A stretch of DNA of 64,000 nt from Streptomyces sp. NBC_00554 (GTDB lineage: Bacteria > Actinomycetota > Actinomycetes > Streptomycetales > Streptomycetaceae), in assembly GCF_041431135.1 (NCBI RefSeq), contig NZ_CP107799.1, forward strand, positions 1,364,001 through 1,428,000. Reading direction: 5' to 3'. How positions within the stretch are numbered: the stretch's first letter is position 1; each line of letters starts with the position of its first letter. Below are positions 1 to 11,571 of the stretch, piece by piece. The translations under genes and the position numbers were made by a program. The notes beneath the pieces are model-generated. The model was not told the origin of the DNA. It saw only the letters and a program-made list of their open reading frames with translations, and searched no databases.

Positions 1-491
1 ACACGACCAGCGAGGCGACCATGACCTGGTTCCAGTAGACGTTTGCCTCGGTCGAGTAGGCCTGTAGGCCCACGGCCAGTGTGCGGGTCTGTGTGTCGGT
101 GAGGACCGAGGCGAAGAGCACTTCGCCCTGGGCCGTCATGAACGCGTAGATGCACACGGCGACGATTCCCGGTGTCGCGGCGGGCACGATGACCTGCAGC
201 AGGGTGCGCAGCGGTCCTGCGCCGTCCACCTTCGCCGCTTCGTCGAGGTCGCGCGGAACGGTGTCGAAGTACCCGACCAGCATCCACACGAGGCCGAAGT
301 TCCAGGTGGCGAACGAGGTCTGGTAGATGTGCACGGAGATCAGGTCCCCCGCCGGCGGTGCCGAGCCGCCGAACAGAGCGAACGGGGTGCTGAAGTCGTT
401 GAAGGTGTGCAGGAACATCACGAGGACCAGCACCTTGTTGACCGACGACAGCAACGGCAGGGTGATCATCTGCAGTTGCCGCCACGGTCCC
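1..491 (-). pseudogene. Chimeric remnant of two sugar ABC-transporter permeases
   Basis: Reading leftwards from about 491 there is one open frame without stops that runs off the window. Its first part (WRQLQMITLPLL, then FLHTFNDFS and HIYQTSFATWNFGL) is the EAA loop and last segment of a MalF-type permease. It then jumps in frame to WMLVGYFDTVPRDLDEAAKV, the EAA-loop region of a MalG-type permease, at about position 290. A normal permease has one EAA loop; this frame has two within 160 codons, so I infer a deletion fused adjacent malF- and malG-like genes. The 5' end is cut off where the hydrolase fragment on the other strand begins. Such permeases import sugars with a binding protein and an ATPase, none of which is present. 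The MalG part may be intact beyond the left edge. Confidence 0.75.
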
Positions 492-636
492 GATCGTGCT
501 GTTCGTGCCCAGCATCGAGGGAATCTCCCACAACGAGGGCGAGTCCACGAACGACCAGGACATCAGCGCGGGCACCGACCTACTGACCACGGTGGTCCAC
601 CGGCTCATGTCGGGCGCGCCGGACACGCCCGAGTGA
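484..636 (+). pseudogene. C-terminal fragment of an M20-family amidohydrolase
   Basis: The frame ending at TGA 634-636 reads VPIVLFVPSIEGISHNEG and continues through DLLTTVVHRL. This matches the tail of M20 hydrolases such as N-carbamoyl-L-amino-acid hydrolase or allantoate amidohydrolase, which carry FVPS..G.SH near a metal-binding region. No start codon or upstream part of the gene is present. Homology begins at about 484-490, where the permease remnant on the opposite strand also begins, so this is a rearrangement breakpoint. It cannot encode a working enzyme. Confidence 0.7.
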
Positions 637-644
637 CGGGGATC

Positions 645-802
645 TTCGCCGGCCTCCGAGTAGAGGCGCCTTGAGCGGCGTACTCAACCCCGAAGATCGG
701 AAACAACCCACACGAAGAGGGCCCCCACAGGCTCTCGCCCGCGAAGACCCTTCGCACCGTCGGGACGACAGGATTTGAACCTGCGACCCCTTGACCCCCA
801 GT
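645..802. repeat. Left copy of tRNA-Pro-associated direct repeat (att-like)
   Basis: This stretch matches 13703-13861 in the same orientation. Positions 741-802 are identical to 13800-13861 (62 bp); the outer 95 bp are similar with scattered mismatches. It contains the 3' 43 nt of tRNA-Pro. A tRNA 3' end duplicated at one side of a segment, with the whole tRNA at the other, is the usual footprint of tyrosine-recombinase integration. I therefore read this as the distal attachment site of an integrated element spanning to 13.8 kb. Homology stops abruptly at 802/803, inside the anticodon loop. Confidence 0.8.
760..802 (-). pseudogene. Truncated tRNA-Pro (3' half)
   Basis: The sequence is identical to the anticodon loop, variable loop, T arm and acceptor 3' strand of the intact tRNA-Pro(GGG) at 13819-13892. 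The D arm and acceptor 5' strand are absent, so it cannot fold as a tRNA. It is the att-site relic left by integration. Confidence 0.85.
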
Positions 803-1249
803 TGCGGAGCCCCTGAGCGGCGTGCGATGGGGCGCTCTTCGAGGTCAGTGTCCAGCGTACTCAGCCGAGTAAAAGAGTCCGTGCACTCAGGCCTCCGCCG
901 GACCGCCTCGCGCCTCAACTTCCGCTCATCGAGGGAACCGCAACGAACTCTGACCTTTCCATCGTCTCGCTTGCCAAGAGCCAGCAATTCGGAACACGTA
1001 TACGTTCCTTACACTCTGCGGCGACTCTGGCCAACATGCCGTCGAGACCCCATCTGGCAGTGCGAGTCGTTCAAAGGAACATCTTCGTCGAGCCCCTACC
1101 CTCCCAGCGGCCGCGGGTTGCGTCCTGGGAAGTGGTGTACGGGTTCAAAGCCTGATCCGGGGTCTGCCGGTGCGTGTACGAGATGGGCCGGCTGCCGGCC
1201 CCGGCAGTGCAAAGCGAGGGCTCCTGCCGGGAACCGGGTGCAGCCCGTT
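803..1249. other. Non-coding or decayed stretch
   Basis: I see no coherent gene here. Open frames lack actinobacterial third-position bias and recognisable motifs. A short GGAAC-N8-GTTCC dyad lies at 991-1008. The stretch sits between the left att-like repeat and the Hsp20 remnant and is probably decayed island DNA. Confidence 0.4.
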
Positions 1250-1465
1250 TCACGCGTCGATCTGCTTCGGAGGCTCGCCGCCCGAGATCTGGATCTTCCG
1301 CGGCTTGGCTTGCTCGGCCACCGGGATGCGGAGCGTAAGGACCCCGGCGTCGTACGAGGCGTCGATCCGCTCAGTGTCGAGGCTGTCGCCGAGGAACAGC
1401 TGACGGCTGCACGTCCCGGTCGGGCGTTCGGCCGCGATCAACTGTGCACCATCCGGTGAAAGCCC
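1250..1465 (-). pseudogene. C-terminal remnant of Hsp20 small heat-shock protein
   Basis: The frame ending at 1250 reads [17 protein letters not shown], then [20 protein letters not shown] and [11 protein letters not shown]. This is the end of the alpha-crystallin domain (the [13 protein letters not shown] strand) and the IXI-like tail of an actinobacterial Hsp20. About the first 90 residues are missing; an in-frame stop lies just upstream. An intact Hsp20 would hold unfolding proteins for DnaK/ClpB, fitting the neighbouring chaperone operon, but it lies on the opposite strand. I consider it non-functional. Confidence 0.75.
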
Positions 1466-1591
1466 AGTTCAGGGTGGCCGGCCGTGCCCGCCGCCCTGGA
1501 AACCGTGACGGCGTGGAGGGCCCGGCGGCAGCGGACATCAGCACCCGGTCGGCGCCGTCGACGAACCGGCGCAGGCCGGCCTGGACAGTCC

Positions 1592-1842
1592 TCATGCCCC
1601 TTGCGGAGGCGGGCCGGGCCGGTGTCCGGGGAGGGTCTGCTCGACCCACGGGCGCAGGACGTCCGCGGGTGCCGCGCCGCCCCGCCGGGGGATGACCTGC
1701 CCTTTGCGGAGCAACAGCAGGGTGAGCACCGCCTGTACCTCGAATCGCCGGGACGGCCGGGGGGACTGGTCGACATCGACTCTGTGCCGGGCCGACCCGC
1801 AACGCCGGCCCTCCGGATGTCCGCGGTCAGCGCCCGCCACAC
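1592..1842 (-). pseudogene. Thioredoxin remnant
   Basis: One frame reads [18 protein letters not shown], then LLLLRKGQVI and LRPWVEQTL. It is clearly related to the intact thioredoxin at 10846-11304 ([26 protein letters not shown]). The N-terminal half with the WCGPC active site is absent, and a frame change occurs near 1805. The conserved cis-Pro in AVPT is Leu here (AVLT). It overlaps the last codons of the PucR gene, so the fusion point is probably near 1850. It is a dead second copy in opposite orientation, lying beside the Hsp20 remnant. Confidence 0.75.
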
Positions 1843-3587
1843 AGAATGATCTTCCAGACGCGCGTTGCCACCTGCAGATTGAGCCGGGTGTCCACATCCG
1901 CCAGGTCCCGGTCGCTGATCTCACGGATGCGCTGCAGCCGGTAGCGCAGGGTGCTGCGGTGGACCGTCAGCGCGACAGCCGCGTCATCGTAGTTGCCTCC
2001 CCAGTCGAAGTAGCGCGTGAGCGTCTCCACCAACTGCGTGTCGTGCCGTGCGTCGTAGTCGATCAGCCGGCCGAGCCACTCTCGCACGAAGCCTTCGAGC
2101 TCCTGGAGATCGTTGCCGGGTCCCAGGATCCGGTACAGCCCGAGGTTGTCGAAGAACGTCGTCCCGCTGCGCTGGCGGGAGTTCTGCCGCACCTCCAGGG
2201 CCCGCAGTGCCTCCTGATAGCAACGGGGAACGCTGTCCGGAGAGTCGCAGCGGGTGCTCACCCCGATCGCTCCGTCGGGCGTCACCAGCTCATGGGCCAG
2301 CGCCGCGTGTACGGCATCGTGGTTGGGCATCGCTTCGGTCAGCAGAACCACCTGGTCGCCGCGACGGGTGATCAGCGGACGGGCCGCTGTCGTGGCCGTC
2401 GCTTGCTCGACAGCACGGGCGAAGCAGTCGCTTGCTGCGTTGCCCGGCGAATGCACCACGACGACATAATGGGTGCGTCGCAGGTCATGGCCGACGGCTT
2501 CGGCCCGGGCGTAGGCGCTCTTCCGGTCAGTACCCTCCAACAGGTCGTCGATCAGCTGGCGCCGCAGTCGCAGTTCGACCTCGGTGAGTTCGCGCATATG
2601 CATGAGCTCTTGGGCCAGCAGCCGCTGGGCGTGATCCAAGGCGAACATGGTGTGCTCGTTGGCCGTCGCCTCGGGGTCCTCGACGGCGAGTACACCGAGG
2701 ACGTCGCCGCGCGGCCGGGCCAGGGCGATCAGCCGGTCCTTGACTCTGACCGGGCCCGCTTCGCGCGCGACCTGCTGCAGCATCTCTTCCTGGTGGGTCT
2801 GGGACCGCACCGGATACGGGTCGGGCCGGTCGGGACCGGCCCAGGACCTCAGGTTGCCGAACCGGTCCTCGATGAGCGTCGGCAGCCCGGTGAGCTCGTA
2901 CAGCGCTTGGGTGATGGCGTCCTCGCCGCCGCCCCGGGCAGTGACACGGGCGAGAGTCTCGTGCACGGTCCTCTGCAGATTCAGCTCGGAGCGCATTGTG
3001 TCCAACTGCCGCAGTGCGGTGTCCCGTTCGGTGCGGAGTCGGCTCAGTTCGCCGACGTCGTCGTGGTGCACGGTGCGCGTGCCCGCCAGTGACAGGGCCA
3101 CCGATGTGAGCCCCATGAGGGTCGAGAGGAGGATGTGCCCCTGCTCATCAGGCCGGGAGTGGGAGGAAACCACGATGTAGCCGAGCAGACCGCCGACTCC
3201 GCGCAGGCCGAACGCCCAGTTCCAGGACCGCTCTGGAAGGGATACGGAGCCGTCGGCCTCGCCCAACTCCTTCATCTGTGTGTCGTCGACCGTTGATGCT
3301 CCCGCGTCATGGCCGGGTACGCGGGACAAACCGTCGCCCGTCGCGAGGTATCCGGCCTCGGCGTGATAGGACCCAAGGGCACTGACATGCCGCATGGCCA
3401 ACCGCACGATCTCACTCTGCTCCGCGCAGGTGAACAGGGTGTGGGACAGCACCAGCAGTCCGTGTGGGTCCAGCGCCGCGAGCGGACGGGGGTCGTGCCG
3501 TTCGGTGCCTGCGGTGTTGCTCGGGTGGCGCACCACTTCCTGGTCGGAGACGTGAGGGGACAGCCTCTGTGACGGATGGCGGGCCAT
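1827..3587 (-). CDS. PucR/CdaR-family transcriptional regulator
   Basis: A 586-residue protein. The C-terminal 60 residues hold the PucR-type helix-turn-helix (YFDWGGNYDDAAVALTVHRS, then LRYRLQRI), which binds DNA. Residues about 330-470 resemble the GGDEF-like CdaR middle domain, and the N-terminal half looks like a GAF/PAS sensory region. Relatives control catabolic genes (purine, sugar-acid or amino-acid use) after binding a metabolite. The last residues (VWKIILCGGR) are not typical of the family and may come from fusion to the thioredoxin remnant downstream. A perfect palindrome 104 bp upstream is a candidate operator. It diverges from the stress operon; whether it controls it is unknown. 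Confidence 0.8.
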   Translation of the reverse strand: MARHPSQRLSPHVSDQEVVRHPSNTAGTERHDPRPLAALDPHGLLVLSHTLFTCAEQSEIVRLAMRHVSALGSYHAEAGYLATGDGLSRVPGHDAGASTVDDTQMKELGEADGSVSLPERSWNWAFGLRGVGGLLGYIVVSSHSRPDEQGHILLSTLMGLTSVALSLAGTRTVHHDDVGELSRLRTERDTALRQLDTMRSELNLQRTVHETLARVTARGGGEDAITQALYELTGLPTLIEDRFGNLRSWAGPDRPDPYPVRSQTHQEEMLQQVAREAGPVRVKDRLIALARPRGDVLGVLAVEDPEATANEHTMFALDHAQRLLAQELMHMRELTEVELRLRRQLIDDLLEGTDRKSAYARAEAVGHDLRRTHYVVVVHSPGNAASDCFARAVEQATATTAARPLITRRGDQVVLLTEAMPNHDAVHAALAHELVTPDGAIGVSTRCDSPDSVPRCYQEALRALEVRQNSRQRSGTTFFDNLGLYRILGPGNDLQELEGFVREWLGRLIDYDARHDTQLVETLTRYFDWGGNYDDAAVALTVHRSTLRYRLQRIREISDRDLADVDTRLNLQVATRVWKIILCGGR

Positions 3588-3690
3588 AGATCACTCCATT
3601 TCCCCCGGTCATCGGAGGCCGTCGAGCGAGTTGCGGGATCCACGCCTGGGCAAGCCCTGAGCACCCAGCCTAGGCAAGGAAATGCGACTT

Positions 3691-3705
3691 GTCCCAATTT
3701 GGGAC
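3691..3705. promoter_or_regulatory. Perfect 15-bp palindrome, candidate operator
   Basis: GTCCCAATTTGGGAC is a perfect 7-1-7 palindrome. It is flanked by ACTTGT repeats (ACTTGTCCCA...GGGACTTGT) and lies between the PucR gene and the rightward stress genes. It could serve autoregulation of the PucR gene or control of the divergent promoter. Confidence 0.5.
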
Positions 3706-3839
3706 TTGTTCTCGTGGACCGACCGGCTGCGTCGATTTCCGACCTGCCGGGTGCAGGCGGAGCGCGCTGCTCTCTTGCCACTCTGGGCTTGTCAGGCATC
3801 GCCTGGAGCATCGGTGGCCATGGCAGGAAGGACTGGCTG

Positions 3840-4329
3840 ATGGACGAGGAGGCCCGCAGGACCATCGCCTCGTACACGACTACCGAGAGGCTGAACGCGC
3901 CGTCGATCACCTTTCCGATCCGGGTTTCCCGGTCCAGAGGCCGGCCATCAGGCAGGACGTGCGCCTGGTGGAGCAGATGACCGGCCGCATGGGACATGGC
4001 GGGGCCGCGCTGCACGGCGCGGCGAGCGGGGCACCGATCGGGGGGTCTCCGGGTTGCTCAACCGGCTGGACCTGCTCGTGTCGGGACTGCTACTCGCCCT
4101 GTACGGGCTGGTTCTCCGAGCACTCGTCAGCGCTCTGTCCGGCCTGCTGGTGAACGCGGCCCAGCGTGGCCGCCGGGACTTCGCCCCGGTGAGTTGCACG
4201 CAGCCCGGCCGGTACGACGTCGCCACCGACGAGGCGGTGCAGCTGCCGGCCGAGCTGCGCAGCGGGACCGGCACCAGCAGCGGGGCTCGGAAGGGCGGCC
4301 TCCCGCGGAGCGGTCCCGCCGCCACCTGA
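3840..4329 (+). pseudogene. Frameshifted general-stress protein (YflT/17M-like)
   Basis: A good ribosome site (GGAAGGA at 3826-3832) precedes ATG 3840. Homology to YflT-type general stress proteins is split over three frames: MDEEARRTIASYT (frame of 3840), then DYREAERAVDHLSDPGFPV through [10 protein letters not shown] in a second frame, then [20 protein letters not shown] through QRGRRDFA and PGRYDV in a third. At least two indels, near 3880 and 4035, break the gene. The intact family has a short N-terminal motif and a glycine-zipper membrane hairpin. It sits directly before dnaK, so it was probably the first gene of the stress operon. Confidence 0.75.
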
Positions 4330-4397
4330 GCGAATGCGGAAGACCGGGCGCGACCCCGAGGGCAAACGGGGACCGTCCGTCGCGGAAGGAGTTCCTC

Positions 4398-6314
4398 ATG
4401 GCCAAGGCAGTAGGCATCGACCTGGGCACCACGAACTCGGTGATCGCCGTCTGGGAGGGCGGCGAGCCGACAGTCGTGCCCAACACCGAGGGCAACCGCA
4501 CGACACCGTCCGTGGTGGCCTTCACCGACACCGGCGAGCGCCTGGTGGGCCAGCTGGCCCGCCGCCAGGCGATCCTCAACCCCAAGGGCACCATCTACTC
4601 GGCCAAGCGGTTCATCGGCCGGCACTTCGACGAGATCTCCGAAGAGGCCAGGGCCGTCGCGTACGACGTGGTCGAGGGAGACGGCGGCGCCGCCCGCTTC
4701 AAGGTGCGCGACAAGCTCCACGCGCCCGAGGAGATCAGCGCGCAGGTGCTGCGCAAGCTCGCCGACGACGCCTCCAAGCAGCTGGGAGAGCGGGTCACGG
4801 AGGCGGTCATCACGGTGCCCGCCTACTTCAACGACGCCCAGCGCACCGCTACCAAGGACGCCGGACGGATCGCCGGCCTGGAAGTGCTGCGGATCATCAA
4901 CGAGCCGACCGCGGCCGCGCTCGCCTACGGGATGGACAAGAAGGAGCACGAAACCGTGCTCGTCTTCGACCTGGGCGGCGGCACCTTCGACGTCAGCATC
5001 CTCGACGTCGGCGACGGCGTGGTGGAAGTACGGTCCACGGCGGGCGACAGCCATCTGGGCGGCGACGACTTCGACCGCCGGCTGGTCGACCAGCTCGCCG
5101 ACGGCTTCCAGAAGGAGAACGGCATCGACCTGCGCCAGGACCCCCAGGCGCTGCAACGCCTGTTCGAGGCCGCCGAGAAGGCCAAGACCGAGCTCAGCTC
5201 GGTGACCCAGACGCAGATCAGCCTGCCGTTCATCACGGCCGACGCCTCCGGGCCCAAGCATCTGACCACGACGATCATGCGGTCCACGTTCGAGCAGATC
5301 ACCGGCGACCTGGTGGAGCGCTGCCTGGGCCCGGTACGGCAGGCCATGGACGACGCCAAGGTCAGTGACAACGACATCGACGAGGTCATCCTCGTCGGCG
5401 GCTCCACCCGCATCCCCGCCGTCCAAGCCCTGGTGCGGAGGCTGACCGGCGGCAAGGAACCCAACATGAGTGTCAACCCCGACGAGGTCGTGGCGCTGGG
5501 TGCCGCGATCCAGGCCGGGGTCCTCAAGGGCGAGGTCAAGGACGTCCTACTGCTCGACGTCACCCCGTTGTCGCTGGGTGTGGAGACACGCGGCGGCGTG
5601 ATGACGAAGATCGTCGAGCGGAACACCACCATCCCGGTACGCCGCACCGAGACCTTCTCCACCGCCGAGGACAACCAGCCCGCCGTCGACGTCGTCGTCC
5701 TGCAGGGCGAGCGTGAGAGGGCCGCCGACAACCGGGTCCTGGGTCGCTTCCAGCTCACCGACATCCGCCCCGCGCCGCGCGGCGAGCCGCAGGTCGAGGT
5801 CACCTTCGACGTCGACGCCAACGGCATCCTCAACGTCACCGCGCGGGACAAGGACACCGGCAAGGAGCAGGGCATCACCATCAGCGAGAGCTCCAACCTC
5901 GACCGCGGCGACGTCGAGCGGATGGTCCAGGAGGCCGAACACAACCGCGACCAGGACCAGGCCCTGCGCGAGGCAGTCGACGCCCGCAACGAACTGGACG
6001 CCATCGCCTACCAGGTCGAAAAGCGCCTCGGCGAGCTCGGCGACGCCGCACCCGCACATGAGAAGGCCCGCGCCGAGATGCTGGTGGCCGAGGCTCGCGA
6101 GGCGGTCAAGAACGAGGCCGGGGTGGACAAGGTCCGGCCGCTGACATCCGAACTCCAGCAGGTCTTCGCGGGGCTCGCGGCCCACCAGGCGGGATCCGCC
6201 GCGGGCGGTCCGGCGGGCACCGGCTCACCGGACGGATCCGGTACCGGCGGCGCCGCGCCGGGCGGCGCCGGGGGCGACGACGATGTGATCGACGCCGAGT
6301 TCGACAAGGGCTGA
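4398..6314 (+). CDS. dnaK: Molecular chaperone DnaK (Hsp70)
   Basis: A 638-residue Hsp70. It has the ATPase signatures [21 protein letters not shown] and [10 protein letters not shown], the linker [11 protein letters not shown], a substrate-binding domain and a C-terminal DVIDAEF motif. It binds unfolded peptides in an ATP cycle with the DnaJ-like and GrpE proteins encoded next. ATG 4398 is chosen because it follows GGAAGGAG by 6 nt. The open frame extends upstream through the stress-gene remnant, but the homology starts here. I found no HspR (HAIR) or CIRCE element upstream. Streptomyces carries a housekeeping dnaK operon elsewhere, so this is probably an accessory copy. Confidence 0.97.
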   Translation: MAKAVGIDLGTTNSVIAVWEGGEPTVVPNTEGNRTTPSVVAFTDTGERLVGQLARRQAILNPKGTIYSAKRFIGRHFDEISEEARAVAYDVVEGDGGAARFKVRDKLHAPEEISAQVLRKLADDASKQLGERVTEAVITVPAYFNDAQRTATKDAGRIAGLEVLRIINEPTAAALAYGMDKKEHETVLVFDLGGGTFDVSILDVGDGVVEVRSTAGDSHLGGDDFDRRLVDQLADGFQKENGIDLRQDPQALQRLFEAAEKAKTELSSVTQTQISLPFITADASGPKHLTTTIMRSTFEQITGDLVERCLGPVRQAMDDAKVSDNDIDEVILVGGSTRIPAVQALVRRLTGGKEPNMSVNPDEVVALGAAIQAGVLKGEVKDVLLLDVTPLSLGVETRGGVMTKIVERNTTIPVRRTETFSTAEDNQPAVDVVVLQGERERAADNRVLGRFQLTDIRPAPRGEPQVEVTFDVDANGILNVTARDKDTGKEQGITISESSNLDRGDVERMVQEAEHNRDQDQALREAVDARNELDAIAYQVEKRLGELGDAAPAHEKARAEMLVAEAREAVKNEAGVDKVRPLTSELQQVFAGLAAHQAGSAAGGPAGTGSPDGSGTGGAAPGGAGGDDDVIDAEFDKG

Positions 6315-6324
6315 GGTGCCCGCC

Positions 6325-6909
6325 ATGCCCATCCCACCGCAGGACCCAGAGCCCCACCCGCCGCCGGAAGGCGCCGTACAGCCGCCGCGCGGAGATCTTG
6401 CGCAGTCCGGACAGCCGACCGAGGAGGCCGAGCCGGGGCCCGACGCCGCAACCGGCGCCGCCGCACCTGACGACGCATACGCGGCCGCGTTGGCAGAGGT
6501 CGAGGACCGCTGGCGCCGCGCCCTGGCCGACCTCGACAACCTGCGCAAACGCCACGCCAGGGAGCTGGAGCGGGAGGCCGCGGCCGAACGCGCCCGTACG
6601 GCTGCGGCCTTCCTGCCCGTCATCGACAACCTGGAACTTGCCCTGAGCCACGCGGCCGCCGACCCCGGTGCGATTGTCGAAGGCGTCCGGGCCGTGCGTG
6701 ACCAGGCCGTGAACGTCCTGGAGCGGCTGGGCTACCCGCGCCACGCAGAGAAGGGCGTGGCGTTCGACCCGGCCCGGCACGAGGTGGTCGGCGTGGTCCA
6801 GGATCCCGATGCCGATCCGAACACCGTGGTCCAGGTGGTGCGACCCGGCTACGGGGAGGCCGAACGGCAGCTGCGGCCGGCCGCCGTGACCGTCGCCAAG
6901 CGGGAGTGA
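6325..6909 (+). CDS. grpE: Nucleotide-exchange factor GrpE
   Basis: About 194 residues: an acidic Pro-rich N-terminus, a coiled-coil (VEDRWRRALADLDNLRKRHA) and the GrpE head with HEVVGVVQDPDADPNTVVQV near the end. It releases ADP from DnaK. ATG 6325 has GAGG at the right distance; a GTG at 6316, one base after the dnaK stop, is an alternative. It is tightly packed between dnaK and the J-protein, so co-transcription is certain in practice. Confidence 0.93.
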   Translation: MPIPPQDPEPHPPPEGAVQPPRGDLAQSGQPTEEAEPGPDAATGAAAPDDAYAAALAEVEDRWRRALADLDNLRKRHARELEREAAAERARTAAAFLPVIDNLELALSHAAADPGAIVEGVRAVRDQAVNVLERLGYPRHAEKGVAFDPARHEVVGVVQDPDADPNTVVQVVRPGYGEAERQLRPAAVTVAKRE

Positions 6910-6915
6910 CCGTCC

Positions 6916-7851
6916 ATGTCACGCGACTTCTACGAGGTGCTCGGTGTCTCGCGCACCGCCGACCGGGACGAGATCCAGCGGGCCTATCGCACCCTGGCCC
7001 GCAAGTACCACCCCGACGTCAACAAGGACCCCCAGGCGGAGGAGCGGTTCAAGGAGATCAACGAAGCCTTCAGCGTCCTGTCCGATCCCGAGCAGCGAGC
7101 CCGGTACGACCGCTTCGGCGAGGACTTCCGGCAGGTCCCGGAGGACTGGGAAGAGCGCGTGGCCGCCGGCGCGGGAGCCGGCAACGGCTCCCGTTGGACC
7201 ACCGGCGGCGGTCCCCGGGTGCGGTACTCCACGGCAGGCTTCGGGGGCGAGGGGGTCGACGTGGAGGATCTGTTCGGTTCGCTGTTCGGCGGTGCCGGGC
7301 GGATGCGTGTGCCCGGCGCCGACCAGGAGGCCGAACTGCCACTCACCGTCGAGGAGGCCTATCGGGGCGGCCGCCGTACGGTCACCCTCGCCGGGCCGGC
7401 CGGGCAACGGCGCTACCAGGTCGACGTGCCGCCCGGCACCACCGACGGGCAGCGCATCCGGCTGGCCGGGGAGGGCGGGCGCGGGAGCGGCGACGACGCT
7501 CCCGCCGGGGACCTGTACCTGAGGGTGCGGATCCGGCCGCACCCCGAGTTCCGCCTCGACGGCCGGGACGTCCACGTGAGTCTTCAGGTCACCCCGTGGG
7601 AGGCGGCGCTGGGCGCGACCGTACCGGTGCCCACTCCGAGCGGCGCCACGGCGAAGGTGACCGTGCCCGCCGGGTCCTCCAGCGGACGGCGCCTGCGGCT
7701 GCGCGGCGAGGGCATGCCGGGCCCGCGCGGCGCGAACGGAGACCTGTACGCGGAGCTGCGGATCATGGTGCCGCCACGGCTGAGCGACCGGGAGCGCGAG
7801 CTGCTGGAGGAACTTGCCGCTGTCTCCTCGTTCGACCCCAGGAGGACCTGA
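6916..7851 (+). CDS. cbpA: DnaJ-like co-chaperone, CbpA type
   Basis: 311 residues. An N-terminal J domain ([23 protein letters not shown] intact in KYHPDVNKD) is followed by a G-rich linker and two beta-rich C-terminal client domains. The cysteine-rich zinc finger of true DnaJ is absent, which makes it CbpA-like. It delivers clients to DnaK and stimulates its ATPase. The next gene encodes a CbpM-like modulator with a 1-nt overlap, the pairing known from proteobacteria. Confidence 0.93.
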   Translation: MSRDFYEVLGVSRTADRDEIQRAYRTLARKYHPDVNKDPQAEERFKEINEAFSVLSDPEQRARYDRFGEDFRQVPEDWEERVAAGAGAGNGSRWTTGGGPRVRYSTAGFGGEGVDVEDLFGSLFGGAGRMRVPGADQEAELPLTVEEAYRGGRRTVTLAGPAGQRRYQVDVPPGTTDGQRIRLAGEGGRGSGDDAPAGDLYLRVRIRPHPEFRLDGRDVHVSLQVTPWEAALGATVPVPTPSGATAKVTVPAGSSSGRRLRLRGEGMPGPRGANGDLYAELRIMVPPRLSDRERELLEELAAVSSFDPRRT

Positions 7852-8209
7852 TGAGCGACCGACCGGCCGAGGCCCGCCCGTCCCGCGTACGCACGACCGA
7901 GGTGGGCGTGCAGTACGCGATCGTGCCAGTGCCCGTGCTCTCCCTGGAGGCCGTGGCCCGCAGCTCAGGCCTCCATCCCGACCTGATCCGTCGGTTCGTC
8001 GCCCTCGGACTGGTGGACGCCGGCCTCGACGCCTCCGGACGGATGGTGTTCGCTCCCACGGCTCCGGCCGCCCTGGCCCGCGTCCAGCGGTTGCGCACAG
8101 GGCTGTGCCTGAACTACGCATCCATCGGTCTGGTGCTCGACCTGCTCGACCACATCAGCTTGCTCGAAGCCGCACTGCGGCGTGCAGGCATGAGGAGTGA
8201 TCTACCACC

Positions 8210-8219
<10 letters not shown>
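7851..8219 (+). CDS. cbpM: CbpM-like chaperone modulator (MerR-related fold)
   Basis: 122 residues. It contains a MerR-like helical segment ([20 protein letters not shown]) and a second helical pair ending [20 protein letters not shown]. That layout fits CbpM, which binds the J domain of CbpA and inhibits it, rather than a DNA-binding HspR: the second MerR wing motif and the HspR C-terminal tail are missing. ATG overlaps the cbpA stop (ATGA) and its end overlaps clpB by 10 nt. A repressor role like HspR is the alternative. Confidence 0.75.
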
Positions 8220-10845
<2,626 letters not shown>

Positions 10846-10849
<4 letters not shown>

Positions 10850-11304
10850 GTACCGTGCAGGCCACCACCGTCACCTGCCCGCAATGCGGGCGCATCAACC
10901 GGGTACCCGTGGCCGCCGAGGGCCGTCCCAGGTGCGGCAACTGCAAGCAGCCTCTGCCGTGGATGGCCGACGCAGGCGACGACGACTTCACCGAGGTCGT
11001 CGAGCAGGCCACCGTGCCCGTCGTCGTGGACCTGTGGGCCACCTGGTGCGGCCCCTGTCGCATGGTGAGCCCCGCGCTGGAGAACGTCGCCGCCGATCTC
11101 GCGGGAACGATCAAGCTGGTCAAGGTCGACATCGACAAGAACCCGCGCCTGGCGCGGCGGTTCGAGGTCCAGGCCGTACCGACGCTGCTGGTCCTCGACA
11201 AAGGACGGACCATCGCCCGGCAGGCGGGTGCCGCACCTGCCCCTGCCCTGCGGCGGTGGGTGGAGCAGTCGATCGCCGGCCGCGAACCGGCCGGGAAAGG
11301 ATGA
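10846..11304 (+). CDS. Thioredoxin with N-terminal zinc ribbon (Trx2/TrxC type)
   Basis: 152 residues. The N-terminus carries two cysteine pairs (CPQCGR and CGNCKQ) that form the zinc ribbon of Trx2-type proteins. The thioredoxin fold follows with the WCGPCR active site and AVPT cis-proline. It reduces protein disulfides and in Trx2 relatives also responds to oxidation. ATG overlaps the clpB stop (ATGA). The partner reductase is presumably a housekeeping TrxB, or the fusion protein two genes on, although that protein lacks the usual redox cysteines. Confidence 0.93.
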
Positions 11305-11310
11305 TCGGCC

Positions 11311-11571
11311 ATGACCGTACGGACCGACCCCCACCTCGCCCTCGTACGCCCCGTCACCCCGCGCGCCGCGGGATGCGAGGAATGCCTGGCCACGCACTCC
11401 CCCTGGGTCCACCTCAGGCTCTGCCTGACCTGCGGCCACGTCGGCTGCTGCGATTCCTCTCCGAACCGGCACGCCCGCCGTCACGCCGCCGCCGACGGCC
11501 ATCCGATCGTGGCGTCGCTGGAGCCCGGCGAGGACTGGCGGTGGTGCTACGTCCACGAGGCGTTCGTGTGA
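11311..11571 (+). CDS. UBP-type zinc-finger protein
   Basis: 86 residues. The pattern CEECLATH, then CLTCGHVGCCDSS, then HARRHAAADGHPIVASLEPG with WRWCYVHE is a UBP (ZnF-UBP) finger with its Cys/His ligands. Eukaryotic versions bind ubiquitin C-termini; the bacterial role is not known. The gene sits between trx and the FAD fusion, sharing an ATGA with the latter, so it is likely an accessory of the redox pair. Confidence 0.85.
   Translation: MTVRTDPHLALVRPVTPRAAGCEECLATHSPWVHLRLCLTCGHVGCCDSSPNRHARRHAAADGHPIVASLEPGEDWRWCYVHEAFV

Noticed and set aside
671..687. HspR (HAIR)-like inverted repeat TTGAG-N7-CTCAA next to the island
   Set aside because: HAIR has TTGAG and CTCAA separated by nine bases; here the gap is seven, and the right repeat copy lacks the first T. 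It is also far from dnaK. More likely an integrase arm site or chance.
991..1008. GGAAC-N8-GTTCC dyad
   Set aside because: Only 5-bp arms, with no gene start nearby; expected by chance in this length.
3948..5426. A 492-codon open frame antisense to dnaK
   Set aside because: Shadow of dnaK on the other strand; no motif and low complexity.
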